DNA of 64,000 bases from Diabrotica undecimpunctata (GCF_040954645.1 NC_092803.1:84740417-84804416); one strand, 5' to 3'; shown: positions 21,650 through 33,682, counted from the first letter of the stretch. Numbers and translations are program-made. The notes: generated by a model from the letters alone, not told the origin.

Positions 21650-23047
21650 GTCAGTGGCCATAGACACGGGCTATGGACACTTAGCTAGGATTAAATGCCT
21701 TTTTAATAAAGAAACACAATAAGGAATGTTTATTGAGATAATAATAATAATTAAATTATTAAGACAGATATGTAAAGTACTTATACTAAGAATCTGAAAT
21801 AAATCGATAATTATCTCCTGATCCGGGAATCGGGAAGATAATTATGCTAATAATTCTTAAATTAAGAATCTGTAAGGGAAAGTATATTATTTATAACTAT
21901 TAATCAAAATATGAGCAAAATACAAATTAGTAAATATAGCAAGTGTCACTTGTCAAAAATTCCTGAAGTATGAAGGAATTAAGCTAGGAACTTCGGATAA
22001 AGTTAGGGACGTTTGTTATAGTGCCATTCGGGCTAATCAGCAATAAAAAGTACCAAAAGTACACAAACAAAATAGTTATAAACAAAATTCGAAAAATTGT
22101 TATTGAAATTTTTCTAAGTCGCTGAGACCTATAAAAATGTGGGAACAATTACAAGTTATTTTATATACCTAGTATAAAAAAGACATAAATTGAGAAAATA
22201 TTGCAAGTTATTTTATACCTGTAAAATAAAATACCAAATATCAAAGTTGAAAATAAATTACAAGTTTTAGCAGTGTACCTGAAAGAGAAAAAATAAAACG
22301 CAATTTATAAGTTTTATTTATCAGTGTACCTAAAACAGAAAAATAAAACGCAATTTATAACTTTTATTTATTTTTTCAATTCTTTCTAAGGATATTAGCT
22401 CCGTCCGGTGACTAAGTCCGGTGAAGTAGAGACTTAGCAGAATCCTGAAAGAGAAAACTTCTTACACTACTTGTAAGGTACCGAAATAATCAGATTTTGG
22501 ACTAAGTCCAAAAGCACAGATTAAATCGGCGATAATTGCGACGCTCTTGAGGAAAATATTAGCAAATTCGACTAAGTCGAAAAGCAGAAATAAATCCCTC
22601 AAAAATGGCCGCTGTTGGTTTGGAAACAAACCGACGTTAAAGCTGAGAACGTGAGGTTCTGGGTTTAAAGCTGAGAGCGTTAGGCTCTGGATATGTAGAG
22701 AACGTTAGGTTCTGGGAAAATAAAAAACAGAGTCTCTGAGAACTGAATCAATCAGAGGATCTCTAACATGCCAAGAAGGCTGGACCAGCGGACTTATCCT
22801 GACCCGGTCTGGTGTCCTGGCCGTCGTGCACCTTTTTTATGCTAAAAAAAGTAGGTCAATCTGTAACGGTTGTTTTGGCCTTCCTGTGATTGGACCTGCA
22901 CGACGACCAATGCCTAATTTTCAGTATTATCATTAGCTGCAGCTCAGGTGCCTTTCGACCAACGATAATACAGAAAATGAGCAACAGACTCCTGAATTAT
23001 GATTGGCTGCAATTACTGTTGCCATTTGACCAATCACAATTCAGCAG
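21650..23047. other. Hairpin-chain region, function unknown
   Basis: About 1.4 kb without coding potential in which at least a dozen short inverted repeats follow each other: CCATAG/CTATGG (21658-21676), GATAATTATCT/AGATAATTAT (21806-21845), CAAGTG T CACTTG (21940-21952), AATTCCT/AGGAATT (21958-21980), TTTTGGACT A AGTCCAAAA (22495-22513), TTCGACT A AGTCGAA (22567-22581), GTTGGTTTG GAAA CAAACCGAC (22614-22635), three AGARC...GYTCT units (22646-22713), CGTCGTGCA/TGCACGACG (22822-22905), a 15-bp pair at 22917-22978 and a 15-bp pair at 22992-23044. Repeated units differ by paired changes that keep the stems. It could be the UTR of an unrecognised retroelement or a cluster of foldbacks. Confidence 0.6.
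22271..22371. repeat. Two tandem ~50-bp units
   Basis: CAGTGTACCT...ATAAAACGCAATTTATAA (22271-22321) is repeated with four or five differences at 22322-22371. A shorter related unit with ACAAGTTATTTTATA.ACCT occurs at 22149-22222. Confidence 0.75.
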
Positions 23048-23267
23048 GCTGGGCGACATTATCTTAACCCATTAGTTCCTAGCGTTACGATTATGTAACG
23101 GCAAAGTGGTGCCATCTAAGTAGATCCTCTATCGCGTACGTCGCAAATGTTCAGTTGAAAACAGAAGGTGCTAGTGTTTACATCGTTGTAAATGTGTGAT
23201 TGTTTTAGAACTTTGTTTTGAATCTGTGCCTGGATCAAATATAACGAAAGAAATAAAGCTTCTAATA

Positions 23268-25495
23268 ATGGACTTCGTTGATAAAGAGTAAGTATATAAA
23301 TCTTATTTTGCATAATAAAGTTAATAGATAACAAATAGTATAAGAAAATATAAATACATATTTTTTGTGTAAAAAATCTTTGATATTGTTTTTTTAAAAA
23401 TAAGTTATTCGGTTATTAAATTGACTGTTACATTTTGAACTTTGATTAAATAAAAGGCAGATATAGAGCACAGTTTATTAATTAAATCTTGTCTAGGTAC
23501 TTTCGCTTCCTAGAGCCTCTTCAGGGGCATTTCGTCAATTTTGGCCTAACTAACAATCTGTTGAGAATGTCATAAACATAAAATTGTACATTACACTACA
23601 CTACACAAGGACAAACAGTTTAAATTAAAAAAAAACGGCAAAGCTAGATTATAGTTGGCATCATTCTCTCTCCTGATGCCAACCATAATGTAGCTTTGCC
23701 GTTTTTAAAAAAAATTTAAACTGTTTGTACTTATGTAGTGTAATGTACAATTTTATGTTTATGGCATTCTCAACAGATTGTTGGATAGGCGAAAATTGAC
23801 GAAATGCCCCTGAAAATGCTCTAGGAAGCGAAAGTACTTGGGCAAGATTTAATTAATAAACTGTGCTCGATATCTGCCTTTCATTTGATCAAAGTTCATT
23901 TATTCGAGCATTCAACCTTCTATCAATTTGTTACATATTTGTAACGCTAGGATGTAATGTAAGTATATTCTCCAGTTGTTTTGTACCGATATATCATATG
24001 TTTTGTTTTCATTGTATGGTATTTTTAGTAACATTCTTTGAAGTATTAGTATGCAGAGTGTTTATAAAATTTTAAAATTTAAAAATTTGAAATTAAAAAT
24101 GCAGTATGTACCTACTAAGTTGTTTTATTTCAGAGACCTTGCTGCAGTTCTTCAAAGAGGCCTGATTGTTTAAGAAGCTATTAATATAGCCTATAGTCAG
24201 ATTAAAACAATTTGAAAACAAATCAGTACCCGACCCAGGAGTCTCGCCAGAGGAAATAAAATGTTTCATTGCTATATTGATTCTTAGTGTTTATAATAAT
24301 CTTCTTATAATAGAAACGAACTTGTATATAATGCTATGAGACACAACAGATTTAAGCAAATTTTGAAGCTTATTCACTTGAATTCTAACGCAAATATTGA
24401 TAAGGGTGATAAGCTCTGGAAAATACGGCTATTTATGAATAAAGTGAAGACAGATTTAGAAAGTATTTTGTTCCTGAAAAAGATCTGGCTTTCAAGCAAT
24501 TTTTAAGAGCCAAACCCATACGATTTGGTTATAAAGTCTGGTGCCTAAATACAGTGATGGGCTTTTTGATTTATTTAGAGATATATCAAGGAAAATCTGT
24601 AACTCCTGATATTGACATAAAAAGAAACTTTGGAAAGGTGGCAGCACCACTGGTGAAATGATAGAAGAAGTACCTGATAATCTGAAATATTTTCCATTTT
24701 TATTTTACTTTGACAATTTATTTACTACCTTCAGTTTTTTGTCTTATTTACGTTTGAAAGGATACGCAGGCACGGAGACTATAAGGCAAAACCGTTTACC
24801 TAGGAGCTGTCCTTTATTAGCTAAAACTATATTCAGACAAAGTAAAGGGGATACTATGAAAGTACTCTTAGTAAGACGGATGCTGTACTAGTAGCTAAGT
24901 GGGTCGATAATTCCCTAGTTTGTACTGCTTCAAATCATCAAATGGCATCAGATGGCATCAAACAGATCAAATAGATGGCATCAATCTAATAACAAATGTT
25001 AGTTATTATTAGTTATAACAAAAGTTAGCGGACCAGCAGTGGTGGTAACAAAAAAATAGGTGGTACGGATCGAATGGATCAGCATGTTGGACAGTACAGG
25101 ATTCAAATTAGAATCAGAAAATGGTAATGGGCATTGTTTATACGGCTTCTTGATGTTTCAGTCAATAAAGCGTGGTGTTGTATCCTAAATCAAACAACTC
25201 TTAGATGTCCCAAATAGCTTTTCGAAGGGCTATCGGGTAAGTTTATTTGAAGAAATATTCGTCATCTCCCAAAGGCACTGGCAGGACTCCATCTCCATCT
25301 TCTAATGCGCAAAGAGCAGCCGATGAAATTAGATATGATAGGATAGAACACCTAGTGGATAAAATTCCAAACGACAAAAGAAGACGTTGTGCTGGAAGAT
25401 TTTGCAAAAGTTAAACACGCACGATGTGTAAAAAATGTAACTTAGATATCTGTATTAATTGTTTCGTTACCTATCACACAAACCAAAATGTTTAA
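23268..25495 (+). pseudogene. piggyBac transposase with an intron, broken
   Basis: Exon 1 is a short MDFVDKE stretch from ATG 23268 ending at a GTAAGT donor (23288). An acceptor TTTATTTCAG at 24133 joins in phase to EDLAAVLQRG. The body then follows the piggyBac pattern: a PEEIKCFIAIL segment (about 24250), RFKQILKLIH (about 24350), a YKVW segment (about 24530), FYFDNLFTT with a catalytic aspartate (about 24710), the RLKGYAGTETIRQNR stretch (about 24755), RMDQHVGQYR (about 25075) and a C-terminal Cys-rich finger (RRRCAGRFCK, CKKCNLDICINC) ending at 25493-25495. Many frameshifts and stops, plus a small ATGGCATCA repeat expansion near 24940-24985, show it is dead. Confidence 0.75.
23436..23898. 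repeat. 460-bp near-perfect palindrome (foldback element)
   Basis: The left arm (about 23436-23662) and right arm (about 23674-23898) are nearly exact reverse complements around a ~10-base centre (GTTGGCATCA ... TGATGCCAAC). It lies inside the predicted piggyBac intron. Each arm carries a CTGA(A)GA...GCGAAAGTAC motif resembling hammerhead ribozymes of Penelope-like elements. Confidence 0.85.
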
Positions 25496-25727
25496 ATTCC
25501 TTTTTCATTATTTTCGGTTTTTAAATAAATAGAACTGATTACAGATATATTTTGTGCACCTATTAGCGCATAGCGTTACATATATGTAACACCATATACT
25601 GAGTGATTTATAAATCCGAATACGTAAATTCATTTATTTTTATAATTTTTAATAAAACAGCTCCCAAAAAAAAAATTAGCATCACATTAAAAACTGCGAA
25701 AAAATAATCTGGGCAATAATGGGTTCA

Positions 25728-28180
25728 TACTTTTCTTAAGGAAATCTTTGAAACCATAAAGGGGGCTGTAAACCGTAGCTCTAATAGTAATTTTATTATC
25801 ACGTAAAAGGTCACATGTTTCATAACTAGCATTGGTGAAAATATGATAACTTTATAAATATCCAAAGGGTCTACGGAAGATAAAACTGAATAGAAAGAAT
25901 ACCTAGAGTAAAAGCAGGTGTAACAATATGTATTTAAAGTATAGAATTGGCCATGTTTTTATACATTTGAGAAAAAGCGAGCTACCCTTTTACGTTATAT
26001 GAAATTTCTATTTTTCTCTTAGTGTTGTATCATCAACTGCTGTAACGTATACAATAAAAAGCTTATAGAATACAACCTCAATAAAAAATATCCCCTGTCT
26101 ACGTCCTTGGGTGATGATACCTCCCTCGGAAAACTATTGATCGCTCCGGTCATTTGGTGACGTCACGTTGGTCGAAATCGACCGATTTTCTCGCTCAGCT
26201 CAGCCAACTACCCCTTTCGCAGATCGAAATCTGAGGTCCTTTGTGCCGGGAACTTGAAGGTGCGCTTTTTCCCACAAATCCCGGGGAATTCGGCCTAAAA
26301 ATTATCAGTGATCAAGTGAGCTGCTCAGTTTTAAACAATGGATGTTGATTTGTTGCCTAGTAACTTGTAGAGCCAGGTATGATGCATAATATGTAGTTAT
26401 AGCCAGAGCCTAAGTGTAGTAGGCAGGGGTAGGTGATGACTTTTTAACCAATTTTAACATTTTGGTCGACTTGGTACACAAAAACATTAAAAGCTTCATT
26501 TTCTATGTAAAATGTATTATGTAAATGTGGATCAGTTTTTTTCGCAATTAAAAATATTTATTATTTTTATATACATATATATTATAAATAATATATAAAA
26601 AAAAATTACAAACAGAAGATATAAAATACGTTTAATAGTATCCTAAAATAAATATTTGGGATTAATAAACCCACAATTATTATGTTAAAAATATTTATTA
26701 ACGTTTCAATTATTTTTTATATAGTTTGTTAACAAAAAATATAATAGTTAATGTAAAATGTCAAAATCATTTGACATTCTTGCAAAAAACTTAAAAATAA
26801 CAATTTGTAAAAATTTCTATACTTACCAATTTTTTGTTTAGATAAATACAACAAAGAGAAAAATTTCGTAAATATTATATTATTTATAACTATTTACTGC
26901 AATATATTTTTATAGCATTGTAAAATAAGTTTTACTGTGTTTATTGCGTACCTACTTATTTGTATTATTTTAACTGTATTTTATTTAGCGTCATTCAAAA
27001 ATGATATAAAATCTAATGAAGAGGTGGTTTCTAAAAGGCCTTAAGTCAAAAAAGTAACTTTTTGTTTATTTGTTTGTTTGTATGTTTAAAAATATAATCA
27101 AATGTTTCTTTGGAATAGAATCAGTCATGTAATTTGCAGGTAATTCTTGTTTCAAGACAATTGAAAGTAAGATTTGCACACAAAATCATGGCTTTTAAGA
27201 AGTTAAACATTTGTTTTTTTTTTAACGACCTTAAGTCAGTGACTTTAACACTTTTGGAAAATTCATGTGGGAGAAACTTCATATTATTATTCATTTGTAA
27301 GTTTATTGATAATCAGAGTGTGTCTTTAAGACGTCAGTAAAGGTTTAATAACTATCTAAGTACATAATTAAAAATTAATTTTTATTCATCAAAATCATTT
27401 ATTCACATTTTTGTCAAAATTTGAAAAATAAAGTTGAAAAATCTTTCAAACAAAAGGCTCTAGTTCATCATACACTACAGTATTATTATCATTGGAACTA
27501 TTTTGCATTGGTAAGTGCAGTATTATAAAAGTCTTTTGAACTTTCAGATAATGAAATAAATTTGAGAAGGTTTTCCACATATTTTTTCTTCTTTTTACTT
27601 ATATGATTCACTAATGGCATAGACTTCACTGTACTCTACACTCCTAGCAAATTGCATCCTTTTTTATAACTTTAAAAGTACTAGGATTACCACAGAAGGT
27701 ATTTTTAGCTTCAATGTCTTTATTACTTTTATTTGAAAATGAAAAAAACTCGTTGTTCACACATCAAAAAAGGGTTCTTGATTGAGAAGGTATTTGAATA
27801 CGAAGTTGTTCTAATCAGCAGCAACCAAAAATATCGAAGGATGTAGGAGCTGGTATAGTAGGGATTAAACAAAGAATACATTAACGGCAATCCATTACTA
27901 CGTGAAAGAAACTGACAGCGCTTACGGAACTTAATTCTGTAGAGGTTAATTCTAAGTTAGTACCTAAGGATCGTGTGGGTGCCCTAAATAAACAACGCTA
28001 CAGACAGTAGCAGGGTTACGGTAGCCTGGGAACCGAAGGGTCATGGGGGCAATGAAAAAGCAGATTAAAAGGCCAAATAAAGCTCATTAATACCATTTGT
28101 TATACAGAACCCTTCAGAGGCGTAGTAAAGATGATATCAAGTACGGTCCTGAAAGTGAATATCTCAAAAATCTCTGAAAT
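25728..28180. other. No gene recognised
   Basis: Mostly AT-rich. A GC-richer island at 26100-26340 contains TGACGTCA (near 26157) and a GGTCGAAATCGACC palindrome (near 26170); it could be a promoter or repeat end, but no gene was found next to it. The remainder is low-complexity sequence without recognised domains. Confidence 0.5.
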
Positions 28181-28560
28181 GGTGGAGGAATTTACCAGGA
28201 CAAAGAGAGGCGCAACAGTTTATTATAGAACATTCGTCAAAATTTTCGGCAGACCTAATAAGTAAAGACAGGAAAACAGTCAAAGCCCTAGTAGGTCTTT
28301 AACAGGGTACTGTAACTTGAATAGGCGGTTTAAGCTGATGGGATTGGCAGATGATGACTTATGCAGATTCTGTCACTTTTGAAAAGAAACAGCAGATTAC
28401 ATTTTATAACAGAATGACAGCCTGGCAAATGTACTGTTCTTTGCGTTAGGCGAAGAAAAGCCATCGGCAAAGAGCTACATGAAAGGTTCGGTCTCTAAAG
28501 ATAATAAAGCTATTAGACCTTTTAAAAAGGATCAGGCTAAGAATGTAATTTAAGGTTAGG
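28181..28560 (+). pseudogene. LINE ORF2 C-terminal fragment
   Basis: Across frames the plus strand reads a C-terminal LINE pattern: a WRNLPGQREAQQFI-like segment, SKFSADLISKDRKTVKALVGL, then MGLADDDLCRFC and a degenerate cysteine/histidine end (KETADYIL). This is the region after RNase H in R1/LOA-type and some other LINEs. Several stops and shifts are present. The clade could not be decided. Confidence 0.55.
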
Positions 28561-29030
28561 GAACTACAATAGAACTGAAAAAGTAGCAATAATATAGTCC
28601 AAAACCATCTCATTGAATCTTTCTATCTATCTAAAGTCCTGACCTGACAGGATTGGTTGGATAGGTCACTGCAAAGAAGCCATTCTCTTCTACCACTCAT
28701 CTCAAAAAAGGGCACGTAGTTCAAGCATACGTACAACTGTAGACTAGACATTTAAAAGCTTGCAGTCCTCTACACAGAGGTTATAAGGAATAAGAGCAGA
28801 GTGGTCCCACGTGAGTTCGTCTCGGATACTAAAAGCGCAGACTGTTAACCAGTACGACTAATGATCTCGTCTCGCTTCTAGCAGTCTCCATACCGACCGT
28901 CGACACAATCAAACGTCGGCCATGTTGCTGTAATTACATTCATTGAAGTAAAACAGATCGCGTCCTCCGTGCATTAGTTGCCTCTTATGACAGTCAGGAA
29001 CCCAGACCCTAGCAGTATCTCGTCAATTTA
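28561..29030. other. Repeat-like, unassigned
   Basis: Moderate GC, no ORF. A segment near 28970-29015 (GTTGCCTCTTATGACAGTCAG) resembles a sequence common in insect repeats, but I cannot name the family. No tRNA fold was found. Confidence 0.35.
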
Positions 29031-30240
29031 CTCGATAAAGCAGCTACTAGACAGCCGTTGTTAACAAATGTAAGTAAAGAGCAGCTTAAAGCTAATAAAA
29101 CTTTAAAAGAAGATGAGTCCATAATAATCTTACTAACAGATAAGGGTAATGCAACTGTAATTATAATGGACAAAATTCAATACCAGGAGAAAATTTTAGA
29201 ATTAGTCACAAACGAACCATTCACAACACTACAAAAGGACCCAACCAAATCCTTAAACAATAAAATATACAGAACACTATCTAAATTACTGTACCTTACA
29301 GGCTACCAAAGAAGGGACATTAACACTCCACTACAGCAATACACAGCTATAAGAAGACTCAAAAATACACACAGGCTAATTTTCAGCAGAGAGTGTTTTT
29401 CTTACAGCAAACTGTCTGAGTTACTCCTAGAATTTACTATAACCATTGACACCTAAGACGAACAGTTTTATAAAGAACTCACAAAAAAACATTTTCTCCA
29501 AAAACTAGCAAAAAGAGATCACAATCCCAACAAAATGCTTAGTTTTGATATCACCAGCCCACTCACTAATGTGCTTCTGAAAAAAACCTAAAAATAATAA
29601 GAACCAAACTAGAGATCAGATGATACAAAGACAACAAAAATGAAAACACCTATTTTTAATTAACAATTTTTATAAACAAAATTTTTGATTAGCCATGGGC
29701 TCTTCATTATTTCCATTACCCACAGATATTTTCATGAAAATGATTGCGAAAAACATTGTGTACAAACATAAGAAAATACCCACAGTATGGTGAATAAAGG
29801 TGAATGATGTTTTTTCTATTTGGTCTCACGGGCCAGAAGCACTAAACAAATTTTCAAGACCCATCAACTGTAAAGCAGAATCAATTAAATTTATCATGAA
29901 ACAACTTACTACTATTTTTGGATATGTTAGCAACAAAGAAGGAAATTGAATATGTAACCAAAGTCTAACAAAAACTGAATCATCAATCACTGTGTGATAT
30001 ACCAATACACCTGCTCCAACGAAAATGCATTTAAGGTAAAAAAAAACCTGTTAACAACGATTTTAATAAAAAATTATTATCCATTGTCATTTATAAATAA
30101 GGAATTACTCAAGATTAAAGAAAGAAAACAATCAAACATCAAAAACGATCCAGTAATTCTCATAAGAAGGGATTTGAACATAATAACACCATGGAAACGG
30201 CTAATCAGAAAAATTAAGATGGATACGAAATAAACACAAC
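29031..30240 (+). pseudogene. Penelope-like element RT remnant
   Basis: The ORF at 29058-29456 carries the Penelope-type N-terminal RT motif LTDKGNATVIIMDKIQYQEKI followed by a LQKDPT stretch. Further pieces in shifting frames fit later RT motifs: NKMLSFDITSPLTNV (the catalytic palm, about 29535-29575), an IKF.M segment (about 29885) and a C-terminal part at 29994-30233. Penelope-like RTs characteristically start with the DKGNATV block. No GIY-YIG endonuclease was identified. Heavily decayed. Confidence 0.65.
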
Positions 30241-30307
30241 ATCAAAATAACATTTAAAATAACCAGTACACTGAGATCTATTATTTTTAAAATCAAACCC
30301 AATAACA

Positions 30308-33300
30308 TGTTTTGTGTAAAACTTATTGAGGTCGCTGTTTAATATTAATTTAAAATAACGAAAAATGCAATATGTGTGTAAATAAGAATGTAATGTAGAT
30401 TATCGAAATTTTGTTATCCAAAGATACTTTTGAATTACGTCCAATGATCCAATACATATTTCTCAATTTAAGTCCAAGCTGTTTTAGTTTGTTAAAAAAT
30501 GGTTTTCCAAGTTAGACGGCGATTCAAGTGCATGCCAAGATATGTAGCGTCCTCGGAGTGAGGAATTAGACAATTATCAATATAAACAGGGGGGCATGTT
30601 TCTCTACGTAGCGTGAATGTAACATGTATTGACTTAGTTCCATTAGATTTGATGCGCCATACTTTCATCCATTGCTGAATTCTATTTAGGTTTGATTGAA
30701 GATTTCTTGATGCTGTTGATGGATCTGTGTAGGATGCTAGGATAGCAGTGTCATCTGCATACGTTGCAACAGTAGTTGTACTAGATGTTAATGTCCGCTG
30801 TGTATAAAAGATATAGAATTGGGCCGAGAACGCTACCTTGTAGGATGCCTGAGTGAATAGGATATATATTAGTGTGGTCGGTACTATGCTTCACCAGGAA
30901 GTGTCTATTTTCGATGTAGGATTTTAAGAGCTGGAAGTGAGGATAGGTAAGGAGCTTCTTTAATTTTATTTGTAGTCCTATGTACCATACCTTGTCAAAA
31001 ACCTGGAATAATTCAAGGAAAGCAGCAGAACAGTATCTTTTGGCGTTAAAATCCTTGTTTATTTGGTTGACTAGCCTATGCACTTGTTCTATAGTTCCGT
31101 GTTTGTCTCGGAAACCGAATTGATGTTCTGGAATTATTTTATGTTCGTCTATTATCGTTTTTAATCTTTTTACGTACATTTTTTCAAAGACTTTGCTAAT
31201 CATAGGCAAAAGGCTTATAGGCCGGTATGAAGATGTATTTTTCGGTATTTTTCCGGGTTTAAGGATCATTATGATTTGTGCCACTTTCCATGAACTAGGG
31301 AAATAGTTTAGGCGCAAGATTGCATTAAATATAAAGGTTATTAGTTTTATGCACTTACCCGAGCTTTTAGAATCTTGCCAGAGATTAAGTCAAATCCAGG
31401 GCCTTTTTTGATGTTGACTTCATTTATTGTTTGTTTTACTTGGTTGACTGGAAATTTCGTGTGGGGCACATCCATTTAAAACGGTGCTGTTAGGAATCTA
31501 GTTAGTTCTGTTTCTTCCTCTGTAGATACTGTAGAAGGGTATGGCGTGAATACTTTTTGAAGGTGTCTGCCAAAAGATCAGCTTTTTCGTTATCGTTCCT
31601 AGCCCAGGTGTTTGCCTCGTCTTTGATTGGTGGGTTATGCTGTTGTGGCCGTTCGAGTTTTTTCGTGGCTTTCCAGAGTGAGTAATCTGTAGCTTCAGTC
31701 GGTGTTAAGTTTTCTAAATATTCATGAATTCCATGGTTTTCTTCTTCATGGATTAATTCCTTTAATTCCTTTGTTGCTTTGTTAAGTTTTTTCTTATTTT
31801 CTGCCGTTCTTGACTGTTGCCAATTTTTACGTAATTGCCGTTTTTCTGAAATTTTTTGTTTAATTGTGGGAGACACATTATTTCTGTCTGGAGATGGTTC
31901 GTAGATGGGAGTAGCATACCATGCAGCAATTTGTATGCTTTTTGTTAGGTTATCTACAGCTGATTCTAGTTGGAGTTAATTGTTCAAGGACAGTTTTAGT
32001 GAGATCAGGCTGTCTAGTTTTTCTCTAAATTGGGACCAGTTAGTCTTGGTGTTATGCAAAGTTGGTTGATGTACTTTGTTTAAGATTATTTCTAAGATTG
32101 TTATTATAAACGGTGAGTGGTCTGATAATAACTCGAATCATGATTCAGCTTTACATTTTTTGGTATCGATGCCTTTTGTGATGCAGAAATCAACGGCATC
32201 AGGGATTCTTTTTAAGTCAGACGGCCAATAAGTTGGTTCGCCAGTAGAGATTTGTTGCAGGTTATTTTCTAACATTGCTTTAGCTAATTCTCTGCCTCTT
32301 GGTGTTGTTAGTCTAGAGCCCCACATCGGATGTTTTGAATTATAATCTTCACCTGCAATGAATTTGTTCCCCAGAGTGTTGAAATATTCTAGGAAATGTT
32401 CTTTTTTAACGACATGTTTAGGTGAGCAGTATAAGGCAGATATTGTTATTGGACCGTGTGCTTCCTCAATTGTTAAGCTGGTTGCTTGCAGGTAGTCTTT
32501 GTTATATTTTTCCCTTTCAGAGTGCTTAAGAGAATCACGTATAATTATGGCGCTTCCACCGTGAGATCTACCGTCTGGGTGTCTTGTATGATACAACTTG
32601 TAGCTGGGAATCCGCATGTAGTGTTTGTCTGTAAAGTAAGCCTCGGAAATTAAAATTATATCAATATTTTGATTAAGTATGAATGTTTTGAGTTCTTTAG
32701 CCCGTTGATAAAGGTCATTTGCGTTCCAGACTACTATTTTATATTTTAGTTGTGAAGCCATTAAGCGATTTTATTAATGACAGTAGTAAGCAAATTGAGC
32801 ATTGTGCCCATTTGCTCCATGAGTTTTTGCATCATTTCTTCCAGCTTGGCTAAGTTTTTATTAGGTTGGTTAGGTCCTGGTATTGCTTGGTTGTTATAGC
32901 TACACTGTGGTTAATTTTTGTTGACTATTTGAGCATATGTTAAATCAGGTTGTATTTGTTGAGAATTATTTGTTAGAAATAGGTGGTTGCATGATTCTTT
33001 TCTCTCTTAGTGTAGGATATAGCTTCTGGTGTAGTTGAATGTGAGCTTGGCATCCTCTATAGTTAGCCGGGTGGTCACCGTTACAATTGACACATTTTAC
33101 TTTTCGAGGACAATCTTTTGTTTCGTGAAAACCTGTAGAAAATCGTACATAAGATTGACATACCTTTTGTGAATGCGGCCGATATCTATACTGATGAACA
33201 GCGGCGTCTGTGTCTTTGACGCTAGTATGGATCTTGGCTGGTTTTTGAGATGTGTGCGCAACGACGAAGTTGGTTTAGAGTGCCAATACATACGGAAGAA

Positions 33301-33682
33301 ATACGTATGTATGAAAGTCATCTAGGTTGGTTCCTTTGTTCTTAGGACCTCCGCCCATAGCAATAAATTAAGCTTAAATTGGTATCTTAAACTTTATACA
33401 CAAAGGATGGGTACGTTTCCTTAAGGAATCTGAAGTGTTCTGGGTTGATAAATAGTTTCCCAAAACATGTTGTTTTCAAACAAGTAAATTCTCAGAACTA
33501 TCCAATATATATAATAATACAATATATAGTAATGAATCAGCCAATTTGAGTGTGAGAATTTAAAATATGTGTAACTAAAGCCATATTATAATAAGCTAAT
33601 ATATTATAATTAATTAAAGAGTATAACTAAATAAGGTCATATTTTGAATAATAAAATACAATATTTAAATAAGTCTTGAACA
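30308..33682 (-). repeat. BEL/Pao 3' LTR, split by a LINE
   Basis: The outer piece 30308-~30412 matches 39808-39905, and the inner piece ~33148-33682 matches ~39946-40369 plus 41821-41870. Between the two pieces lies a Jockey-like LINE. Compared with the 5' LTR, the inner piece differs by many substitutions and small indels, so the element is old. Confidence 0.8.
30413..33147 (-). mobile_element. Jockey-like LINE, 5'-truncated, in the 3' LTR
   Basis: On the minus strand: the end of ORF1 with a zinc knuckle (HETKDCPRKVKCVNCNGDHP, about 33120-33065), then ORF2. The endonuclease starts at ATG 32761 (VVWNANDL, ILISEAYF, the catalytic EDYNSKHPMWGS, DAVDFCI). A linker (31876-31502) and the RT follow (YRPISLLPMISKVFEKM, HQFGFRDKHGT, GILQGSVLGPILYLLYTADI to 30781, then a degenerate ATYADDTAI near 30770-30745). 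The first palm aspartate motif is altered (AAFLELFQVFDKVW). Frameshifts and stops are present. No clear poly(A) or target duplication was found, so the junction positions come from LTR comparison. Confidence 0.75.

Larger units (their letters stand above)
23068..25723 (+). mobile_element. piggyBac-like transposon
   Basis: The left end is TTAA (23064-23067) then CCCATTAGTTCCTAGCG. The right end is ...AATAATGGG (to 25723) followed by TTCA, one base from the expected TTAA. Subterminal palindromes CGTTACGATTATGTAACG (left, near 23084) and GTTACATATATGTAAC (right, near 25575) mirror each other. A decayed transposase lies between. At 2.66 kb it is close to full length, apart from a foldback insertion in its intron. 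Confidence 0.8.

Noticed and set aside
22646..22713. Possible CRISPR-like array
   Set aside because: Only three short units with stem changes and no constant-length unique spacers; the genomic context is eukaryotic.
26100..26340. Possible host gene promoter with a TGACGTCA site
   Set aside because: No exon or ORF follows within several kb; left as an unexplained GC-richer patch.
28840..29015. Possible tRNA or tRNA-derived SINE
   Set aside because: No A/B box pair at proper spacing and no cloverleaf could be drawn.
33097..33321. Minus-strand 74-codon ORF
   Set aside because: It spans the junction between LTR sequence and the LINE and has no domain; the zinc-knuckle frame of LINE ORF1 is a different one.
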